Notes under the pieces: generated by a model
What the model saw: only the letters and a program-made list of their open reading frames with translations
The model's database searches: none
Told to the model about the DNA's origin: nothing
Shown here: positions 32,801 through 50,900 of the stretch, in pieces
How positions within the stretch are numbered: position 1 is the stretch's first letter
How the letters are laid out: each line of letters begins with the position of its first letter
Assembly (NCBI GenBank): GCA_949987565.1
Contig: OX465111.1
Coordinates: forward strand, 3,198,459 to 3,262,458
Source: Luidia sarsii
Lineage: Eukaryota > Echinodermata > Asteroidea > Paxillosida > Luidiidae
Direction: 5' to 3'
DNA: 64,000 bases
Translations under genes and position numbers: made by a program

Positions 32801-34859
32801 AGTTTTCTGTGCCAATTTTCCAATTTGTTAAAAAAGTTCCCAGTCAGTTTTTCCCTTTGTTTGTTCAAAAGTTTTTTAGTAAGAAGGAGAGTCCCCTGAA
32901 GGATCTGGACAATGTCACCAACCTGACAGCTGTCAGTGGGGTCATCACCCTCCCGCCTCTGGAGAAGGCTCCGCCCGCAAAGGATCCCCCCGCCCCGCCC
33001 GACAGGGAGGGGCGCGGCTCGGAAGATGAGGAGGCGGTCGCCAGGCGCCAGGAGGAGCGGGAGAGGCGGCGGGAGGAGATGAGGCTGAAGAACGAGCAGA
33101 GGAGGAAGGAGCGAGAGGCCAAGAAGGCCCAGGCCTCTGCTAGAGGTGAATGAGGACCTTAAATTGAGGAGGGGGAGAGATCAAACAGGGCCACACACAC
33201 TGCTCAAGAGACTACATCATAATCAGAAACAGCTCAACTGATGCCTCATAGGAATCTGCGGGCAGAGGACATGAGTGCAGCTTCCACTCTGTCCATGGAG
33301 AATGGATGATGGTGGTGATGGTGATGAGGATGAGAAGGGCAAGGAGGGTGAGAAAGACGAGGACGATGATGACAAGGATGAGAAAGTTGAGGATGATGAT
33401 GAATAGGATGAGAAGGGTGAGGAGGATGGAAAAGATGAGGATGAGAAGGGTGATGTGGATGAGAAGAAGGATAAGAAATGAGGATGAGGAGGATGAGAAG
33501 GATGAGAAGGATGAGAAGGATGAGAAGGATGAGGGAAGAATGAGGGTGAGGAGAACAAAGAAGATAATGAGGATTAGGAGGATAAATGGGATGAGGAAGA
33601 AGTGGATAATCATGACTTTCATGTTCATAACGATTATGATAGTAGTAAGAGCTATTATCAGTAATGTTTCAAAAAGTACCACAATGTCATTACGATACAT
33701 CTTCCTCCATTGCAGTCACCTTACTCTCAATGGCCAACACCGGGGAAGAGTCAACGGAATCAGTGGAAGCAACACCTCACTCTGAGGTGACGTTGCCAAG
33801 AGGCGAGGAGCAGCCTGTCTCGGGAGACCAGAAGGAGAGGCCAGCAGATTCGCAGGCGAGCCCGACCAGGCCCCAGGCTAACTCGGACGTCTTTGCTCCC
33901 GAGAAGGAGGAGGATTGGTCAGACTGGGACAATGTCGACAACAAGCCCGGTTTTGCCTCGACCCACGATCCTTCGCCGGACCAATCCGGGATCTCGGAGC
34001 TTTCGAGCGCGGACACGGCCGAGCGGGCCAGCCCAGAACCGACCACTCCCGAGCGAGCTCCTCTCTCCGGTGACAGCGCCCACGCCCAGTCCGGTTGGTC
34101 CCGGGTGGAGAGCGACTGGAGCCAGGCGGACTCCGATTGGACGGCGTCAAATCCGAAAGAGCCCGCCTCTTCGACGAAGAAATCCGCCAAGCCTTTGCAG
34201 CTCAAGAAGCTGTCGGGAGCCAAGACTCCGGATCCTCCCAAGCCGGAAGCCAGGAATCCTGCTGCCAGGAATCCTGCTGCCAGCAGGCCGTCGGCTCCGA
34301 GGAGTTCCTCCAAGCGGCCCACAAAGACAGCGAAGAAGTCGGCGGATCTGGGCAGCGAGTTTTCCATTCCGGATATGGTCTCGTCGCCCAAAGGTGCCGA
34401 CGAGGAGCCGGATTTCTTCGCCGATATGGCGCCCTCGTTCTCCTTCGCCGGCGCCCCGCGCGCGTCCGAGACCAAGAGGGGAACCGGAGGAAGGTCGGGC
34501 TTGCTCCCCGGTGACAAATCGTCGGCGGTGTCGTCATCAGTTGGAGCGTCACAGAGAGGCTCCATGTCCTTTGAGGTGACTTCAGTGTCAGCCGAGCCAG
34601 GAGATGATGTGAGTGCAGGTTATCTTCTTGGTGGTCTGAACCACTTATTGCCAGGCTTTGTGGTATTGAAACAAGGATTTCCCCCAACTATTCCGAGCAG
34701 ATGATCATTTGATCAGTGAATGACTTCAGTTCATCATGCATTTGATAGGTTGTCGATTCGTGATTCATTACAGTATTCTTGAACTTTTCTTGCATTTCTC
34801 AACAGGGTGATGGCTGGGGAATGGAGGATGACTTCAACTGGGAGGACGTCGGGAGTTGA
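26875..34859 (+). CDS. SCYL3: SCY1-like pseudokinase 3 (PACE-1), eleven coding exons
   Basis: Catalytically weak or inactive kinase-fold scaffold; the vertebrate protein binds the ezrin C-terminus and localises to Golgi and lamellipodia. Exons: 26875-27048, 27534-27719, 28470-28586, 29188-29350, 29746-29851, 30449-30666, 31374-31579, 32242-32382, 32872-33145, 33716-34608, 34806-34859. All phases join, giving 843 aa (human 742). The start MGAESS fits an N-myristoylation signal. The pseudokinase domain lies at about 30-250: the catalytic-loop position reads HNNVCVSS with no HRD aspartate, the DFG position reads LGGME, and [11 protein letters not shown] is SCYL3-typical. HEAT-like repeats follow at about 250-440, ending [14 protein letters not shown]. 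Exon 9 encodes a charged Arg/Glu helix reminiscent of the SCYL1 tail. The long exon 10 is disordered with acidic tryptophan motifs ([20 protein letters not shown]). The C-terminus is [12 protein letters not shown], like human SCYL3. Confidence 0.95.
27393..27470. mobile_element. Half copy of the CCGAGTAACTTG palindrome
   Basis: AGTCCGAGTAACTTGGACCC, then CGACAAGTCACCC and a T-run. The other arm is missing. It lies about 65 bp upstream of the SCYL3 exon 2 acceptor. Confidence 0.65.
27836..27990 (-). mobile_element. tRNA-derived SINE, SCYL3 intron 2
   Basis: On the minus strand: head AATGGTTGAACGCTTCTGAC, A box TAGCGCAGGTGGTTAGAGC, B box GGTTCAAGTCCC. The upstream head sequence GCATCTGAATGAAAATAGAG is also present. 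Confidence 0.75.
28160..28260 (+). mobile_element. tRNA-derived SINE body, SCYL3 intron 2
   Basis: A box TAGCTCAGTTGTTGGAGC, B box GGTTCAATTCCC, tail GATCCAGTCAAATTTTCTTTG. The head is missing. The long anticodon-side loop and lack of a closed cloverleaf argue against a functional tRNA. Confidence 0.7.
28731..28915. repeat. Short tandem repeat CTCTCAAAACTCA, SCYL3 intron 3
   Basis: About 13-14 copies of a 13-bp unit (CTCTCAAAACYCA) with a few A/T variants, preceded by looser TCAGAACTCG-type copies from about 28590. Confidence 0.85.
29500..29605 (+). mobile_element. tRNA-derived SINE body, SCYL3 intron 4
   Basis: GGGCTGGAAAGCTCAGATGAG (A box region), GGTTTGAGTCCCTGTCC (B box) and the tail AGTCAAAGTTTTCTTCTGC. 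Confidence 0.7.
29990..30380. repeat. 8811-type MITE fragment followed by copy 2 of the 8255 repeat
   Basis: 29990-30070 holds inner arms GATCCTAGCAGGACCTTTCAC and CTAGGATCGAAACGTCAG, with the left outer arm TGCAAACTGCTTACTGAC just upstream (29929). 30145-30380 resembles 8255-8490. All lie in SCYL3 intron 5. Confidence 0.6.
30690..31200. repeat. About 500-bp polypurine tract (GGGAGGGAGGCA-type), SCYL3 intron 6
   Basis: Nearly pure purine on the plus strand, built from GGGA, GGCA and AGGA quartets. Several mirror-symmetric stretches could form triplex DNA. The open frames on both strands are compositional artefacts. Confidence 0.9.
31700..32165. repeat. Tandem and dispersed repeat TGAGAATGTAATTCAATGAGG, SCYL3 intron 7
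   Basis: Four to five degenerate units of about 75-100 bp containing TTTTATAGCACTCTGTGCTTTGCC-like text and GAGAATGTAATTCAATGAGG. Relatives occur at about 47640-47720 (inverted), 55670-55830 and 58595-58900, so it is a family and not one local array. Confidence 0.7.
32640..32850 (+). mobile_element. Full-length tRNA-derived SINE, SCYL3 intron 8
   Basis: Best copy of the family. Head GCTAATGGTTGAATTGCTTC, then CCCTGGCAAAGACTAGTTGAC, GGGCTGGATAGCTCAGATGG (A box), GGTTCAAGTCCCGGTCCAG (B box) and tail AAGTTTTCTGTGCCAATTTTC. It ends just before the exon 9 acceptor at 32871. Confidence 0.8.
33295..33605. repeat. GATGAG/GATGAGAAG microsatellite, SCYL3 intron 9
   Basis: About 300 bp of imperfect GGATGAGAAG and GATGATGAG units, purine-rich on the plus strand. 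The Met/Arg-rich and Ser/Phe/Ile-rich frames here are not genes. Confidence 0.85.
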
Positions 34860-34997
34860 TGGCCCATAGCCATTTCCCAAATGTGCTGATGGCCAGGTTT
34901 TCTCACCGTTCATCTCAGAACCCTTGAGTGTTTCGACAACTTCAAATAAGGACTCATCTATGGCTGAGTAATGATCACTTCTACCAACAGATCCTTA

Positions 34998-35003
34998 AAT
35001 AAA
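34998..35003 (+). terminator. SCYL3 polyadenylation signal
   Basis: AATAAA about 139 bp after the SCYL3 stop; an overlapping AATAAG follows. It is the first canonical hexamer downstream, so a short 3' UTR is likely. Confidence 0.6.
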
Positions 35004-35040
35004 TAAGACTTGAGGCTTTGCATGGTGGGTGGAACAATAT

Positions 35041-35146
35041 AGGAGGGTTTGCGGTGACACCATGTTGGTCTCTTTAGGAAGAGGTATGGTTCTGAACCAT
35101 ACCTCTTCTTTAAGAGACCTACAAGGTGTCACTGCAAACTCTCCTA
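35041..35146. mobile_element. Complete hairpin MITE (GGTGACACCATG family) behind SCYL3
   Basis: Arms of about 52 bp (AGGAGGGTTTGCGGTGACAC ... with GTGTCACTGCAAACTCTCCT) separated by essentially no loop; the centre is GGTATGGTTC|TGAACCATACC. Transcription would give a long, nearly perfect RNA hairpin. Confidence 0.8.
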
Positions 35147-35159
35147 TTTTGCAACAGAT

Positions 35160-36940
35160 CCTTGGAAAGTCAACCTCCCTTGGACAAAAAATGTCCTGCA
35201 AAGATTGAAATGGCAGGGCTTCTAAACATTGAAGATGGATACAGAAAATCACAGGGTATGGACTTTGGTTCAGACTGTATGCACACACGAGTCTTAGTGG
35301 ATAATGTGCTGCATATTTGCCTCAGTGACATGTATCTTGATGTCACACTTTGCTTAATAGCAATCAAGATTGACCGATTTGGGATTAATGTTTGGTATTT
35401 TTTCTGTTTGAATAGAGCCCAGATGTTTTAAATTGAAACCAAGTAACACCCCAAAAAGCAGTGCTTGTAACCAAATTCTTTGAAAAATTGATATTCATTT
35501 CAAACTAAGTTAACAATTAGGAAACAAAAGAAGTGATTTGCTTTGAACAAACCAAATTCAAATTGAAACAATTCAACGGAATTCATGCAACTAAGAAACA
35601 AAAGCAATGATGAAAACCGAATTTGTCAACAATTTGTCGATAAAAGTGGTGCTTGGAACAAAATGCTTAAGAACAAAATTGTCGAAAATTAAAACCAAGT
35701 GAAAAGAATTCAAGAAACAAAACTAATGGGAACAAGATTCTTAGAAAATTTGAATTCAAACCAAGTGTATCACTTAGCTCCGGGCCATTTTTCTTTGCCT
35801 ATAACCGTGGTAGGATTTTAAAAATTAATGTGCCATTTTCAAAACTTAACCATTGAGACAATAAATACTTGTGAGATGAATCAATGAGTTCACTGTGTAC
35901 AAGCGAGTCGATCCTGGCACAATCAGACGTCTGTGGCTTTTTTGGCCATGCTACATACTGTTTTATGGTCGGCTGAAAAGAATCTCGGAGAGAAACTTGG
36001 ACAATAGTAATGCCTGTATTCGTAGGGCCCGGTTCATAGCAACAACACTGGTGCACCAAATTCGGAGGTGCTGGTCTCAAAGTGATGAACAATAACGGTG
36101 ATTGGAACTGAAATGGGTGATTTCATGCGACAGTTATCAAACATTTTGCAACATTTGGCAAATAACTTTCTGTCAAATGAAATGCAAGCTTACCCTTTAC
36201 GATAGCGATCCAGGAGTAAACGGTTGATCTATTAATATTCGCTACTCACCTTTAAAGGGAAGTGCTGTCTTTATTCCATTGCTCTTTTTGTCGCTTCTTG
36301 TAATGGCTAAGGCCTTTAACTCATCTTAAAATCTGGTGTGCTACTTAAATATGCCTCCATTATTGGTGCCCAATCCCAACCATTTTACATTTGTCCAGGT
36401 TACACTGAAATTTGTTCGTTTTATACTGGATTGAAACTTCTTGGTTGCTTCATGTATATCAAATTACTTTCAAACATTTTTGTTTTATGAAGGGGTATAT
36501 GAAATAAATCTGTGTATTTTTTGTTGGAAGTTAATAATTCAAAGTTCCAAATTTCTGGCTTGGCAAATGTTCACGCTTAAGCAGCTCAATTAAATTGGAC
36601 CCAAATATGGAAAGGGTAAAATTACCGGTACATGTTTATGATCAAAGTCTAAGAATGCTTTTGGCTGGCTACTGCATTTTATTTATTTTATCAAAAGGCA
36701 TTTGAGAGCATTTTTTTCACGAGGTTACGCAGCCAAACATGGTCTTTTACTTCATAAACTCCATAAACTTTTTCGACTATTAATGTTTTTTGTTTTTTTT
36801 TCCTGTGTACTGTATTTCAATTTATTTTATTATGGAATGATTCCTAATGTAATAAACCCTGAAAACTTTTTAAATAATTCAACCCAAATAGAGTTTATAT
36901 TATTAAAATAAAAAGGTGTCTGCAAAAGCTCGTTGTTAGC
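35160..36940. other. Convergent SCYL3/RPL5 spacer, no gene recognised
   Basis: AT-rich. 35410-35770 contains degenerate internal repeats around GAAACAAAAG and ACCAAATTC. No coding exon or structured RNA was recognised. Confidence 0.45.
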
Positions 36941-37004
36941 ATTTTGTGTCGTGTTGTCTTGAGGTAGTATTTCAGGCGTCTTTGAAAGGCAGTGTTAACA
37001 AGAA

Positions 37005-37140
37005 AATCGTGGTTGAATGCTTCTGTCTGGCACCCCCACCCCAGCAAAGATTTTTTTGGAAAACCCCACCTAAGGGCTGGATAGCTCAGGTGGTGAGAGC
37101 GCTGGCAGATTTATCCAGAGGCCAAGATTCATTCAGGGGT
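37005..37140 (+). mobile_element. tRNA-derived SINE, truncated after the A box
   Basis: Head GGTTGAATGCTTCTGTCTGGC, then CCCAGCAAAGA and AGGGCTGGATAGCTCAGGTGG. The B box is replaced by a degenerate stretch running into a T-run. Confidence 0.65.
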
Positions 37141-37239
37141 CTTTTTTTTTTTTAATTCCTAATCATAGCAAGGTTGGCTAATATCCTCTGATTTTATCCA
37201 ATCTTGATTGTCATGCCAACTTTATTGTTTCTTTTCAGA

Positions 37240-37375
37240 AAAAATGGACCACAAATAGACAAATTGGCAAAGAAAACTTTGACTGGACTGGGACTTTAAC
37301 CTGAGACCTCTGGATTAACGTACCAGTGCTCTTTCATCTGAGCTATCATATATCCCTTTGTTTGAATAAAATGGA
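37240..37375 (-). mobile_element. tRNA-derived SINE, inverted
   Basis: Minus strand: A box region TAGCTCAGATGAAAGAGC, B box GGTTAAAGTCCCAGTCCAG, tail AAAGTTTTCTTTGCCAATTTG. It ends close to the RPL5 3' end. Confidence 0.7.
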
Positions 37376-37440
37376 CAACAAAAAGAAAAAGAAACAAAAT
37401 AGAGAAACAGTTTTTCCCCCTGCTAACAAGTGTTTAGGCA

Positions 37441-37446
37441 TTTATT
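37441..37446 (-). terminator. RPL5 polyadenylation signal
   Basis: AATAAA on the minus strand (TTTATT on plus), about 150 nt after the RPL5 stop and the first canonical hexamer downstream. Confidence 0.55.
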
Positions 37447-37594
37447 CTCCTCATTTCCTCTCGACGGGTAGACATCATAGACTTTTTAAAGCACAGGATT
37501 GGGAAAAAAAAAATATTGATGAGGATACGTGGGAGTTAGTGGTGATGTCGGGGACAAGATTGACGGGAAGTTGGGGCTGGTTGGTTGGTTTTTT

Positions 37595-45295
<7,701 letters not shown>

Positions 45296-45369
45296 TTTGC
45301 CGTAATTCCTGCCTTCTTACAGGCCACACAAGGTAGCTTCGGCTGGGGGTTGACCCAAAAATGAAAAGG

Positions 45370-45632
45370 AATTTACAGTGCGCATGCGCTCGATAAATGA
45401 AATATTTCTTATAAGCCATATTCATTTTAAAATGTATAGAATATATATCTATTTATAATTGATGAATGAAATATATACTAAACCGCAAACCATGTTTTTA
45501 GATTATGGTTTGATGTCCTAAGATTAGTGTTTATGAATAAAATCAAATGAAAAAAGTTAACCCTGGATTATATATATCTTATGCCTGTACGACTCTATCG
45601 ACCAATCAAAACGCGAAGAAATGAGTTCATTC
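45370..45632. promoter_or_regulatory. Bidirectional RPL5/CCDC18 promoter
   Basis: On the RPL5 side a perfect NRF1-type palindrome GCGCATGCGC (45380-45389) sits about 10 bp upstream of a TOP-like CCTTTTC (minus, 45369-45363). On the CCDC18 side CCAAT (45602-45606) and the YY1-type AAAATGGCGG (45633-45642) mark a plus-strand start. Start sites are inferred from motifs only. Confidence 0.55.
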
Positions 45633-45711
45633 AAAATGGCGGAGACCACCAAACGATAAAGTTGCAGACGACAACTTTTCGAATGTTTACGTAGAGAATT
45701 ATTTGAATAAA
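45625..45711 (+). other. CCDC18: Putative non-coding first exon of CCDC18
   Basis: Contains AAAATGGCGG and a seven-codon reading frame that stops at once (MAETTKR). It ends at a strong donor AAA|GTAAGTT at 45712. The next certain exon starts at 47891 (CCAG|CTGAGCGG). The short upstream frame could act as a uORF. Confidence 0.45.
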
Positions 45712-45979
45712 GTAAGTTAAATTTGACAACAGTCGTACTAAACCATGCAACTGTTCCTACTTTAAACTAAATTGGACAAGGCAAACAAAATGTGCAACGT
45801 GTTAGTCACTTAATCGTTTATTTTACATTGATAATATTAAATAATAATTCTGATAAATTAATTCAATAATTCAATTGTTTTGTTTCTTTGACTTGTCACT
45901 TTGTCATGTCAGACATGTGTTTACCTATTTTTTCACTTTATCTTTAAAGTTTAACAAAGGTCATGTTATTGTTAGTTGT

Positions 45980-46165
45980 TACTTACTACTACAGTACTAG
46001 TACTAGTAGTAGTAGTACTAGAATCTAGGCTATTAATATTATTATGGTAGAACTATATATAGCACTAGGCTAGTAGTACTAGTACTACTGGCTAGTACTT
46101 AGTACTTTAACTAATGTTTAGTTAGACTAGTGTAGTACTAGTAGTGTTACTGTTAGTAACTTATA
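45980..46165. repeat. CTAGTA/TAGTACTAG simple repeat
   Basis: About 180 bp rich in the self-complementary TAGTACTAG and AGTAGTAGT. It lies in the presumed first intron of CCDC18. Confidence 0.75.
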
Positions 46166-46167
46166 AT

Positions 46168-46289
46168 TGTCCGAGTAACTTGGACCCGACAAGTCACCCT
46201 TTTTTTATCGAATTTTGAGGGACAGGTCCCTCAAAATTCCAAAATTTGATAAAAAAATGGGTGACTTGTCGGGTCCAAGTTACTCGGTC
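46168..46289. mobile_element. Palindromic MITE, CCGAGTAACTTG family
   Basis: GTCCGAGTAACTTGGACCCG on the left and its complement ending TTACTCGG on the right. The arms are about 60 bp and meet near GAGGGACAGGTCCCTC. Confidence 0.8.
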
Positions 46290-46857
46290 TAGCAAGGACC
46301 CAAGTTTGTTCTTGACAACTACTGTAGTCAGGATTAGAATTGAAATGTCACTGTCAGGACCCCAACAGTTTGACTTTCGGACTTGTTTACTTCAGCCGTT
46401 TCACTTTCAGTCAGTTATTCCTTGTCGGGAAGTTGAAGTACAGTACTCAGTAGATGGCAAAAAAAGCCTAACAAAAATTCCTCTAATTCTTCACAGTGGT
46501 TGACGGACGCGGAGAGCACCGTCTCTGCCCACAAAGTTTTGAAAGGGACTCCATTGCTGGCCCTGGTTAGAAAAACACTGACTTTTACTTTTAGGCCTAA
46601 GGCTGAGAAATCAATACAAAAGTGCCTTTGTTTTATACAAAGGAATTGTTTTTGTAATAGTACTCAGTAGGCATCCGTTCATCATTACTGATAGTGATAC
46701 AGTGATAGTGGTGTAGCAGTTGTCAGCACTTCGCGGTGTGGCTTTGGAGGCCCACTTTTAAGTAGCAGACTCAGCTGCAGCTGGCAGCATTTGCAAATGA
46801 AGGATGAAGGGGCTTGAGAGGCTGTCCCGGCCTTCCAACAAAATGGAGCAAAGTGCC

Positions 46858-47068
46858 CGTTTACCTTGGTCAGGTTTTGGGTACGATAGGTTTAGTGAAA
46901 TCGATCACACCTGCGATCGCTTTCACAAAACCTATCGTAACATACGATCAATCCAAGATGATGAGCAATTGCACAAAAAACATATACGATGTATTACAAC
47001 TCACGATGGGTTATCCATCGTGAGTTGAATTACGATGCGTCGTAAGGCTTTGTGAAATCCACCCCTGG
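46858..47068. mobile_element. Foldback MITE (TTTCACAAAGCCTT family)
   Basis: Contains small hairpins (CGATAGGTTTAGTGAAAT with the complement TTTCACAAAACCTATCG; ACTCACGATGGGTTATCC with CATCGTGAGT). It ends AAGGCTTTGTGAAATCCACC, as does 52940-53135. Confidence 0.6.
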
Positions 47069-47549
47069 TTCGTTTGCCCAGCCCTAGTCTACTAGGTCTA
47101 CAACATACAAACCGATTTAAAATTGCCTCCCTTTCCAATGCTAAGTGGCAGGAAGTTGGCCAGGTGCATCATTGAGGGAAAAAAATGAATACATAAATAG
47201 ACATGGTGTATAGAAATGAAATCATACACATTGCAAATTTGCACTGCAGTCAGGGAGCTCACTTGGATGGGCAAGTAAGTACGTGGTGTCAACCTTCACT
47301 GACCTGCATTGCATGCAGGGATTGCAGGCATAAGATCTGCTGAGTTGAAATCGCAGTCACAATTTCTCGAGGAAAATATTGGTGCAGTCATGTCTCCGCA
47401 GTCACAGCCAGGAGGAATCATTCAGGTTTGGGAGTAAAAATTCATCAGGGCTCTGTGTCTTTAAAATTGGTTTTTGACTAAATTCATTAAAAATAACAAC
47501 CCGTGTTTTATGAATTTGTAAGTATTGGAAAACTAAAGATGTATTTGCC

Positions 47550-47830
47550 TTTGATAAAGGTCCTGCTATAATCTAAACATCAGGCCATCTACATTTTTAA
47601 GTCATTGGTTGCAAGATTCATAATTGGCATTGGTCAACAGTCATTGGCATTGGTAAAGCACTGAACACTCAGTGTTTATCACGTCGAGCAGGGCAACCTC
47701 AAGGAATTACATTCTCCTTGATGCAAACATCATGTTACATATCTATGGTTGCAACATTGTTCTATCATCTAAGATTTCTACTGGGCCTGACTTTTCGATC
47801 CTAGCAGGACCTTTTTCTCAAAGGACGGAC
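47550..47830. mobile_element. 8811-type MITE arms upstream of CCDC18 exon 2
   Basis: CCTTTGATAAAGGTCCTGCTA at 47550 and GGGCCTGACTTTTCGATCC, then AGCAGGACC, at 47786. The two arms are in opposite orientation, with a TGAGAATGTAATT-type repeat (inverted) between them. The second arm ends about 60 bp before the exon. Confidence 0.55.
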
Positions 47831-47903
47831 GCGTGTAAGATGTGATTTGTAACCTGAGCATTTTGAATTTCATTTCTCCGGACGGTCCAGCTGAGCGGAG
47901 AGG

Positions 47904-50900
47904 ATGATGTCTGAGTCGGATGCCGACGGGGATGCGCTGCTGAGGAACGTCAGTCTCATCAGACAGCGTCTTCTCCAGACGGAGAAAAACCTTCAGATGC
48001 TGCAGACGCCGCGGAGCAATTACAGGTGGGTACAAAGCCAGGGAAGTCGTCAGAGTCCCGTCGCCTGTGTAGATCTCATTGTTGCTGCTTGCGTCTGAAT
48101 GAAAACGGTCGTGTGTGCGTGCGTGATCCCTAGAGATTTACAGTAGCAAATGGTTGAATGCTTCTGACTCATGCCTCCCTCCACCCCGGCAAAAACTGGG
48201 CTGATTGAAAAAAATGGCAAAGAAAGCTTTGACTGGACCGGGAGTTGAATTTGAGACCTCTGAATTGACATGTCAGTGCTCTTCCATCTGAGCTATCCAG
48301 TCCTTAGATGGTGGCCTTCCCTAATAATAGTCAACTAGTCTTTGCAGGGATGCGGGGCGCCAGTCGGAAGCAATTCAACCATTGACTGCCGTATATCTCC
48401 AGGGATCCCAGCTCCGCTTTCATTCAGATGCAAACGACTGATTGTTGTAAACCTGGCTATGGCAGCTCGGTGATCACACAAACTGGGCAGGATAGCTCAG
48501 TGCTGGGCCCTTTTCCAAAACCCGGCTTAGGCTTCGGCTCCGGCTTCGTCTCTGCTGAACACACAGGTTAGAGTAATTTGTTGAAGTTGACATTTGGGAT
48601 TCTTTTTCAAAACACAGTATAACATTACCAAACTAAGCCAAAGGCCTCCCCTTGTTCATGCCTTGAAAGAAATGGAGACAAAGCCTGAGCCTGAGCCTGA
48701 GCCTATTCTAGCCGGGTTTTGCAAAAGGGCTCAAGTGCTTTAAACCAGAGGTCTAGGTTCAAATCCTGATCCAGTCAAATTTTCTTTGCTTTAAAAAATA
48801 AATAAATTAAGCTTTCTTTCCTTCATTTAAATGATTCTTGGTGTAATCTTATCAGCATTTGAAAAACATATTTTTTGTGTGTGCCTAATTACCATAATAA
48901 AATCAGGAATATAATTTCCTCTGTAAAAATGCAGTGATTTCACCTGTCAAAGGTACTCCTATGAAAAAGCTAATTAGGATCAGGTGCATTGAAACTGTTG
49001 AAGCATCAGTTGAGTAAGTGGAAGGTTTGCGGTGACACCATGTATCACTTCTCTTTCGAGAAGGAGTGTGGATCTTTCAAAGCCACACCCTTTCTCAAAA
49101 GGGAAGTGCTACATGGTGTCACCGCAAACCTTCCACTTTGTATTTTCACCATGCAAACCTTCAAGTCTTATCCATCAGTTGAGTAATGATAAGAGAGATA
49201 GGCCCTACATGTATATTGATATTGATTTTTTTTTTCTTTTCACTCAAACCGCTCTCTCCGTTTTATGAATGGAACCCTTTTGTCCTGTTACCTGTGGGGT
49301 GACTGTACAAGCGGAAATGGGTTCATCCTTTGCAGCAGGTGGTTATCACAGAGCTTGCATATCAGGTCTGAATTAGCATTTAAATTTCACAAATCTCTAT
49401 AAAAAAATATTCAAGACCACTCATTCCACAAATACTGCAGAAAATTATGTCTCAATTTTGATCAGTTTATCTAAGTTGTCTTTAAGTTGTACTAAATCCA
49501 ATCTATGTATATTTATTTGAATATTGGCAATATATTAATTCATTATAATTTAATCTATGTATACCGGTATTATAATATTTGCAATATAATAATATATAGC
49601 TTTGTTTTTTAAATCAAAACAATTTTGTACACCTGTTAATTTGATAAATTTTTTTAGTTATAAAATTATTTTCAAGGTCAATATGAACATGGGAGCCCTT
49701 GATTTTAATTATTTTTGAATTGAATCATAAATTCCTGATCACAAAAATATTTGGTGACAGAACTTCAAGCCCTCAACTTTCGTTCAAAATAGATAGCTAT
49801 TGAAACAATTTAATCATCTTTACAATTGTACAAAATTTTACATCTTTACAATTGTTGCTTTTTTGGTTTAATTCTGGTGCTTTGAATAACTGGTTGTTTG
49901 CAGACAACAAGAGTTGTCAGCCCTGTCAACTCACCTCATTTCGATCCCAGCAGGATCTTTCTCAAACTCAAAGGAAGAAGGTCCTTCCAGAATTGAAATA
50001 TCAGGCCCTCTACACATACAGATAGTATCAATACCATTGAGTCAGCTTTGTATTTGTACACAGTGGAATTTCTCTATCTTTTTTTTTTAATCCTTTGAAT
50101 AACTGGCTGTGTGCAGACAACGGGAGTTGCCAGCCGTGTCAACTCAGCTCACAATAGTCAGTGAAACAAGATGACCTCAGAGTTGAACTAAACAAACTTT
50201 ACCTCCGGTTGGCCTTTTGCACTGACTTTGTCAATTGGAAAAGCTATCTAGATGTGTGCTTTGGGGTACTGTATATAGCCCACAGTGTGCATCAATGTAC
50301 GGGCATGTGTACACAGGGCAAGGTGCCTAGCGTGGGTTCAGGGTATGAACCTGCAGGCAGAGTGTTGCATGCTGAAACAGAGACTGACAAGGCTGCTGGA
50401 GTTTTCAGCCATTAATCTGTTGCTTATACTGTGGACATATGCACCAATGATTCTACATGCACTTGGATCACACTGATGTGCCTTCATGTTGGTGCAAGTA
50501 TAAGTCAGCAAAGGTCAAGGACAGCATGCTATGAACTTTGACTTCAAAGGTGAATAATGTAGTCAGATTTTACTTGCATTTTTATATGCATATATGAATT
50601 CATTACCACTCCAAACCACTATCTGAAATACATAGTTATTAGCACCAATATTTAGGTAGACATTTGACTGAATACCTATTCTCTCTCTGCAACTTACCTC
50701 ACCAGTTGATGATGGCCAATTTCCTATATTCATGGTATTGTCGTTTATGTATAGAAACTACAAGAGATAATTACCATACACTTGTATACTTAAGGGCATA
50801 AGTTGCCAAATTTTAATTCCTGTGTTCCTTCAGCTAAGGTTTCTCTGTGCTTAGGTCTTTGTGCTCTGTCAGCTGGCCTCCTTGCCCCCCCCCCAATAAA

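Noticed and set aside
45635..45661. ATGGCGGAGACC as the CCDC18 start codon
   Set aside because: The frame stops after seven codons, before the donor at 45712; the family-like N-terminus begins at 47904.
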